From: Microcaldota archaeon
GTDB lineage: Archaea; Micrarchaeota; Micrarchaeia; Micrarchaeales; Micrarchaeaceae
Assembly (NCBI GenBank): GCA_021828345.1
Contig: JAJZJI010000044.1
Location: forward strand, 1 to 9,062
Direction of reading: 5' to 3'
DNA length: 9,062 bases
Shown here: piece after piece, positions 5,092 to 9,062 of the stretch
Numbering within the stretch: the first letter of the stretch is position 1
How the letters are laid out: each line of letters opens with the position of its first letter
Notes under the pieces: model-generated
What the model saw: the letters and a program-made list of their open reading frames with translations, nothing else
What the model was told of the DNA's origin: nothing
Databases searched by the model: none
Made by a program: the position numbers and the translations under genes

Positions 5092-5634
5092 TTATCTTAT
5101 AATTTTTAAATTGCTACCAACTACTGTTATATCCTGGTGTATAATACCATTTCTGTCGCAACGAAGCAGCTGACTTGCGCCATCAATATCTGTTTTTATG
5201 CCAAATAAGTTGGTACCACCTCTAAATTGAACATCATTTAGTTTAATACCCTCCATACTAGCGTGTGACATGTTGGATTTTGAGACTATAACATGTTGCC
5301 ATATTGAGTTGTTAAATTCGCTTTTGAACATAAAGGAATTTTCAAATGAAACACATTTTAAAGAGGATCTGTTAAGTTTTGCATTGGTAAGGTCTACGTT
5401 TATGAAGTTTATAAAATTTATATCAAGATCCGATAAATCTATATTGGATAAATTTGTATTGCATAATACTAATGTACGAACGTGCCATTTGGACATGTCT
5501 AAAAGTTCGTTAAATTCATTGCGCGTAAGCTCATTTTTTTGCGTGCTTAAAAATTTAAATCCATCAAGACTAAATGCCACCGCTACCTCATTGAGCCTCT
5601 GCGCTCTTCTAATTGGTATTGTAAAAGAATTCAT
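5092..5634 (-). CDS. Pentapeptide-repeat protein
   Basis: The 180-residue protein has an N-terminal segment of about 57 residues with no repeat, then 16 consecutive five-residue units with no break in register (CNTNL, SNIDL, SDLDI, NFINF and so on to NDVQF), and a C-terminal cap of about 43 residues. Each unit ends in a large hydrophobic residue (L, F, I, M, V or W) with a small or polar residue two before it, as expected for a right-handed quadrilateral beta-helix of about four turns. Such folds serve as scaffolds; a few mimic DNA and protect gyrase, but nothing here shows that role. The frame extends three codons to a TTG at 5643; ATG at 5634 is preferred because the TTG has no better context. 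A possible TATA box (AAATAAATATTT, 5690-5701 read on minus) would give a leader of some 30 bases. No signal peptide is seen, so it is probably cytosolic. Confidence 0.8.
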   Translation of the reverse strand: MNSFTIPIRRAQRLNEVAVAFSLDGFKFLSTQKNELTRNEFNELLDMSKWHVRTLVLCNTNLSNIDLSDLDINFINFINVDLTNAKLNRSSLKCVSFENSFMFKSEFNNSIWQHVIVSKSNMSHASMEGIKLNDVQFRGGTNLFGIKTDIDGASQLLRCDRNGIIHQDITVVGSNLKIIR

Positions 5635-5760
5635 TTTAATCAACTAATGCTATTAATGTAGTTTGTCTACCTATGTTTGCTATTCATCCAAATATTTATT
5701 TGTATCTGTTGCAGAACAAAAACGCTCTAAAGTCAGATTTGCTGCATAAAAAGCCTAAAA

Positions 5761-5916
5761 TTAGAGATATGCAAAGTGGTCTATTACCATTATTATTATT
5801 GCAAATGATAATATAATTATCATCATCATCTTAGGATTTAACTTAGGTCCATTAGATGGGGCATCATAAAAGCTCATTACCCCGCTCTGTGACTGCGGTC
5901 CCATAAGTGAAGGCAT
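5761..5916 (-). CDS. Sec61-beta / SecG-type preprotein translocase subunit
   Basis: A 51-residue protein. It has the Sec61-beta layout: a short cytosolic Gly/Ser/Pro-rich N-terminus (MPSLMGPQSQSGVMSFYD), a GPKLNPK motif just before the membrane, then one hydrophobic span (residues 30-45, MMMIIILSFAIIIMV) and a short tail. It is the small tail-anchored partner of the SecY/SecE protein-conducting channel in the cytoplasmic membrane. Archaeal homologues are typically 50-60 residues, so this is full length. The start ATG at 5916 is preceded by TATATA on the minus strand (5945-5950), which fits a near-leaderless transcript. It lies divergent from the membrane protein at 6035 and upstream of the pentapeptide gene on the same strand, 126 bases away. 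Identification rests on architecture and motif resemblance. Confidence 0.85.
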   Translation of the reverse strand: MPSLMGPQSQSGVMSFYDAPSNGPKLNPKMMMIIILSFAIIIMVIDHFAYL

Positions 5917-5944
5917 ATATACACCAATAACACTAATAGTATAG

Positions 5945-5950
5945 TATATA
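5945..5950 (-). promoter_or_regulatory. TATA box of the Sec61-beta gene
   Basis: TATATA on the minus strand, 29-34 bases upstream of the ATG at 5916, with TTAAATA just above it (5953-5959). Spacing fits a start a few bases before the ATG. Confidence 0.45.
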
Positions 5951-5984
5951 GCTATTTAATCCTTATTGCGTAAATATTATATTG

Positions 5985-5993
5985 TTATAAATA
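5985..5993 (+). promoter_or_regulatory. TATA box of the four-helix membrane protein gene
   Basis: TTATAAATA, with a start expected near 6015 and a leader of about 20 bases that would include the AGTGAT site at 6024-6029. Confidence 0.4.
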
Positions 5994-6023
5994 AGAATGA
6001 AATAAACTATTTTGTGTTTTTGA

Positions 6024-6029
6024 AGTGAT
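6024..6029 (+). promoter_or_regulatory. Ribosome binding site of the four-helix membrane protein gene
   Basis: AGTGAT five bases before the ATG at 6035, the same word and spacing as at 2554-2559. It fixes the start of this gene. Confidence 0.55.
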
Positions 6030-6034
6030 ATTGA

Positions 6035-6547
6035 ATGAAAATATCTGACTCTGTTGGTTATACTAAAAAAACAACTCCTGGTAATCCAGATGCTCAGGTC
6101 ATAGATGAGCCAATAGAGATATCAAAACCATTAACTGGGTGGTTTGGACTCTTGATTCTTGCGGTAATAGTAGAATTAATAATCGCCCCATATTTTCCAT
6201 CACTCTCTAATATAATGGTTAGATTTTCCAATTATGTATTATATCTTCCCGGAGCTATAATACTTCCATTAATAGTTGCTGCATGGCTTGGTGAACGCGC
6301 AGGTTCTATAACCGTAAAGTCCGGAAGAATACTTAGGCTTAGTATAATAAATTCATTATACACGGCGATAGTTTATGCTATTGGTATATTTATAATTTAT
6401 TTGATATTCCAGTATGTTAGTTCCGTTGGTTTAAGTACAATTAAATTTAATGACTTCTTGATATATTTGGTTGCTATTCCAATAGGCATACTATTAATAT
6501 TAACACCAATAGTTGCTCTTCTTGCAGGGGCAAGACGCACAATATAA
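6035..6547 (+). CDS. Integral membrane protein with four predicted spans, function unknown
   Basis: A 170-residue protein with a polar N-terminal tail of about 33 residues (Pro, Thr and acidic residues) and four hydrophobic stretches at about 36-55, 68-86, 104-128 and 140-165, ending in a basic ARRTI tail. The loop between spans 2 and 3 carries GERAGSITVKSGRILRLS, which is positively charged and so probably cytosolic. No transporter, protease or enzyme motif is visible and I do not recognise a family. It reads divergently from Sec61-beta, with about 118 bases holding both promoters, and converges on the GTPase gene. Whether it works with the translocon is not shown. Confidence 0.7.
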   Translation: MKISDSVGYTKKTTPGNPDAQVIDEPIEISKPLTGWFGLLILAVIVELIIAPYFPSLSNIMVRFSNYVLYLPGAIILPLIVAAWLGERAGSITVKSGRILRLSIINSLYTAIVYAIGIFIIYLIFQYVSSVGLSTIKFNDFLIYLVAIPIGILLILTPIVALLAGARRTI

Positions 6548-6596
6548 ACTTATAATTAAGCGAATAGACTAGGGCAATTAAGCACTGCGCAGTTAT

Positions 6597-7769
6597 TTAT
6601 TTTGCGGCACTTACAATTTTTACTATTTGATTATCCTGCAATATCTGCTCTTTTGATATGCGCATCTTTTTTCGCGCATCTATCGCATAAAGCATTTTGT
6701 CAGCAAGTTCTGTATGTATTATTCTTGCAAGATCTATTGCTGTAGATCCATTTTTAACTAATATGGCATCGGGAAGAATATTTCCAAAATTATCCGTAAA
6801 TTTACTCTCATCCTCTACCGGATATACTACAATTTCTTTTAGTATATCAAATACAAGCCCATTTAATAATGCATGCACCCCAGTTCCATTGCCTTTTGAT
6901 ATGAATTTTTGCATAAATGCAAGCGCATTCATCTTTTCAAAACTTACACTCTCTATTATGTTAAAAGTGTTATTTCCTGGTGTATACGCAATTAATTTTG
7001 ATGCATCCGCTTTTACTAATGCTAATTCTATTGCCGCTGAGCATTCAAATATAGGAACATTTGGCAAGCGCTCTCTTAGTGATTCTATACGTTTATTTGC
7101 CCCCTCACTATCACATTTATTTGCTGCAATTACTATGGGTTTTGATAGTTTTATTATTAATTTTGAGAAGTTTTTTATTTCATCATCACTCCAATTTATT
7201 CTGCTTTTAGTAAGGCATAACTCATTTATTGCATCCTCTATATTTTTTTTATTGATCTTAAAGCCTGTTAGCACTTCGGATAATGCAATCGCTCCATTCT
7301 CCGATCGTGACATTACACGCATATGTTTTTTGATTATGCCAGATAACCATTCAATTAATTCATTCATTACCATATTATAGTCATTGAAGGGATCAGAATC
7401 AACTGCTGCATTGCCGTTCATGTCCGTTTTTCCACTTGCATCAACTACGATTATATACGCATCTGATGATGATAAATCATTAAGAAACTGATTGCCCATT
7501 CCCTTTCCCAAATGCGCATTCTCAACAAGTCCTGCGACATCTATTATGTTTATAGGTATTTTTCTAATGCCATTATTACATAATGAGTTTCGCGCTTTGC
7601 ACTTTACCCCAAGCTCAATTTCTGGGCATTTATGTGTAACATACCCAATGCCCCTATTCGGATCTATTGTGGTGAATGGATAATCTGCAATATCTACCTT
7701 ATTTGAGGTTATGGCTGAGAAGAGTGTGCTCTTACCCTTATTTGGCGCTCCTATTATTCCTATTAACAT
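6597..7769 (-). CDS. Obg-like GTPase of the Ygr210/YchF branch
   Basis: P-loop NTPase of 390 residues, normal length for archaeal members. G1 is GAPNKGKST (7-15). Switch residues lie in DYPFTTIDPNRG (29-40). G3 is DVAGL (77-81), followed by the Gly-rich HLGKGMGNQF (86-95) typical of the Ygr210 subfamily. G4 is NKCD (217-220), which points to guanine specificity, unlike true YchF/OLA1 proteins where this motif is altered and ATP is used. G5 is CSA (243-245). Residues about 303-388 form a TGS-like RNA-binding domain. A cysteine cluster (C48, C57, C64, from HKCPEIELGVKCKARNSLC) is usual in archaeal homologues. The family is linked to ribosome or translation control; the precise role is unsettled. 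It starts 15 bases after the permease stop, probably co-transcribed; GGTAGGAT before the ATG may be its ribosome binding site. Confidence 0.92.
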   Translation of the reverse strand: MLIGIIGAPNKGKSTLFSAITSNKVDIADYPFTTIDPNRGIGYVTHKCPEIELGVKCKARNSLCNNGIRKIPINIIDVAGLVENAHLGKGMGNQFLNDLSSSDAYIIVVDASGKTDMNGNAAVDSDPFNDYNMVMNELIEWLSGIIKKHMRVMSRSENGAIALSEVLTGFKINKKNIEDAINELCLTKSRINWSDDEIKNFSKLIIKLSKPIVIAANKCDSEGANKRIESLRERLPNVPIFECSAAIELALVKADASKLIAYTPGNNTFNIIESVSFEKMNALAFMQKFISKGNGTGVHALLNGLVFDILKEIVVYPVEDESKFTDNFGNILPDAILVKNGSTAIDLARIIHTELADKMLYAIDARKKMRISKEQILQDNQIVKIVSAAK

Positions 7770-7784
7770 ATTATCCTACCTTAT

Positions 7785-9062
7785 CTACTTGAAAAGATGT
7801 ACCCTTATGATGCGCTTGCCCTCTATCTCCCGTAAGAAATAGTAGATGACGAGCAGCGATATTATCATTATAACGCCAAATGTTGTGGCCTCTTGTGGCA
7901 TGCCTGCAATAAATGCAAGTAGCATAATAATCGCAACTATCGGAAGATATGGGTATAGCGGTGTTTTAAAGCTACTATTAACCTTATTTCTTCTAAAATG
8001 TATTATTGCAAAGCTACCAATTAAATAGGAGAACATTAAACCAAAATTGCTTATTGCTGCAATAATATAGATATTTCCTGAAAAAAGCATTACAACGCCT
8101 ATAACTCCAGATAAAATGACCCCATTTATTGCAACATCGCTCTTTTTATTATATTTTCGTAGCACTTTGGGCAGAAGTTTATCTGCGCTTATTTGATATA
8201 CTGTTCTAGAGGCGCTTAGTATCATTGCAATTGTTGCTGATATGGTTGCAATAAGCGCTCCCACACTAACTACTATAAAAAGCCATGATGGCGCTTTAAT
8301 GTATTGCAATGCAAATGATAATGGGTCTGCGCTTATGGTATATTTTGATGCAGGTACCATTATTATTAGCGCAACTATTACGAGGACGTAAAAGAACATG
8401 CTTATTATTATGGAATACATTATGGCCTTTGCTGCGCCATTTGCCCCGCCTTTAACTCTTGATGTGAATGTGGATATTGTTTGAAAACCAGAGTATGCAA
8501 AAAATACGGCAATGCTTGCAGCAAATATATCCCCTATATTATTTTTTGATTGTATAATAGAAAAATTTGTTACACTAAAGTTCCCGGAACTTAAGGCAAA
8601 TACTATCGCCGCAATTATAAAGATTGCAAGTATTCCAAGTTTTATTATCACTAGTCCAAAGTCTGCAGCAATCGCTTTTTTTATGCCTACTATATTCAAG
8701 ATCGAGAGTATGAATATAAGCAATATGGCTGTAGGTATGATAAATGCATTACTTATTCCAAAAAGGCTTGTGAAGTATGAACCAAATCCGAGTGTTATTG
8801 CTGATATGCTTGTTGCTAGGCTAAAATATCTTAATATGCCTGTTATAAATCCAAGTTCGCTTCCAAATGCCTTATATACGTATGAATATACTCCGCCCTT
8901 TACATTCGGAGCAATGGATCCAAGTTCTCCAAGTTCAAATCCTATTATTATTGCAAGTATACCAACAAGAATAAATGCAATAAGTGATTCGGGTCCTGCT
9001 AGCGCAATTGCTATAACACTAAACACAAATATGTCCGCACCTATTATCGCGCCAAGTCCAAC
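7785..9062 (-). CDS. APC-family amino-acid permease, 5' end cut by window
   Basis: Cytoplasmic-membrane transporter for amino acids or related amines, probably driven by an ion gradient or by exchange. The frame stays open to the window edge, so 9062 is not the true start; a GTG at 9026 would lose half of the first helix and is not the start. The first visible residues, VGLGAIIGADIF, are the TM1 substrate-binding motif of the family (GxGAxxGxxIF). Eleven or so further hydrophobic spans follow, with the family landmarks GGVYSYVYKAFG after TM2, FFAYSGFQTI in TM6 and SASRTVYQISADKLLP in the loop after TM8. 425 residues are visible; only a short N-terminal piece is missing. The substrate cannot be told. 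Aspartate replaces the more usual glycine in GADIF. It leads the two-gene unit with the GTPase. Confidence 0.9.
   Translation of the reverse strand, partial: VGLGAIIGADIFVFSVIAIALAGPESLIAFILVGILAIIIGFELGELGSIAPNVKGGVYSYVYKAFGSELGFITGILRYFSLATSISAITLGFGSYFTSLFGISNAFIIPTAILLIFILSILNIVGIKKAIAADFGLVIIKLGILAIFIIAAIVFALSSGNFSVTNFSIIQSKNNIGDIFAASIAVFFAYSGFQTISTFTSRVKGGANGAAKAIMYSIIISMFFYVLVIVALIIMVPASKYTISADPLSFALQYIKAPSWLFIVVSVGALIATISATIAMILSASRTVYQISADKLLPKVLRKYNKKSDVAINGVILSGVIGVVMLFSGNIYIIAAISNFGLMFSYLIGSFAIIHFRRNKVNSSFKTPLYPYLPIVAIIMLLAFIAGMPQEATTFGVIMIISLLVIYYFLREIEGKRIIRVHLFK

Noticed and set aside
6697..7380. Plus-strand 227-codon open frame opposite the GTPase
   Set aside because: It lies wholly antisense to a well-supported gene, rich in Ser, Ile and Phe as expected of a shadow frame.
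9024..9026. GTG at 9026 as start of the permease
   Set aside because: The frame continues upstream to the window edge with the TM1 motif of the family, so the gene is cut by the window.

Overview
The window comes from an archaeon. The support is an archaeal-type D-aminoacyl-tRNA deacylase (DtdA/GEK1), an archaeal Sec61-beta, an Ygr210-branch Obg-like GTPase, a class II tRNA-Leu without encoded CCA, leaderless genes with TATA-like boxes about 26 bases upstream, and ribosome binding sites of the AGTGAT type. The genome is AT-rich. Gene content and style (AbrB-headed regulator, many small proteins of no known family) would suit a DPANN-type lineage such as Micrarchaeota/Parvarchaeota, but that placement is only an inference.

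Left part (about 1-3175) is very AT-rich and accessory in character. It holds a minus-strand 469-residue regulator built from two Lrp/AsnC-like modules behind a transposase-like N-terminal segment. A 303-base divergent region follows, with a repeated palindromic operator candidate, a strong TATA box and a GC-rich, strongly self-complementary element (1613-1689) that looks like an undescribed structured RNA or mRNA leader. Next come two overlapping small genes (71 and 115 codons), a 287-base gap with a second copy of the same 13-base TATA box and a possible gene remnant, and a gene whose product is a tandem duplication of one roughly 90-residue domain of unknown function.

Middle part (3200-5100) holds a tRNA-Leu(CAG) gene divergent from the D-aminoacyl-tRNA deacylase gene, so tRNA supply and tRNA proofreading share one short promoter region, followed by a DNA-binding-type protein with an AbrB-like N-terminus and winged-helix-like parts.

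Right part (5092-9062) holds a minus-strand pentapeptide-repeat protein, a 51-residue Sec61-beta gene (5761-5916), a plus-strand four-helix membrane protein, and a minus-strand pair in which an APC amino-acid permease (cut by the window end) lies 15 bases upstream of an Ygr210/YchF-like GTPase. This part is less AT-rich and mostly core housekeeping.

The best candidates for something undescribed are the structured RNA at 1613-1689, the duplicated-domain protein, and the double-Lrp regulator with its apparent autoregulatory operators. No CRISPR array, insertion sequence with both ends, rRNA or replication origin could be supported.
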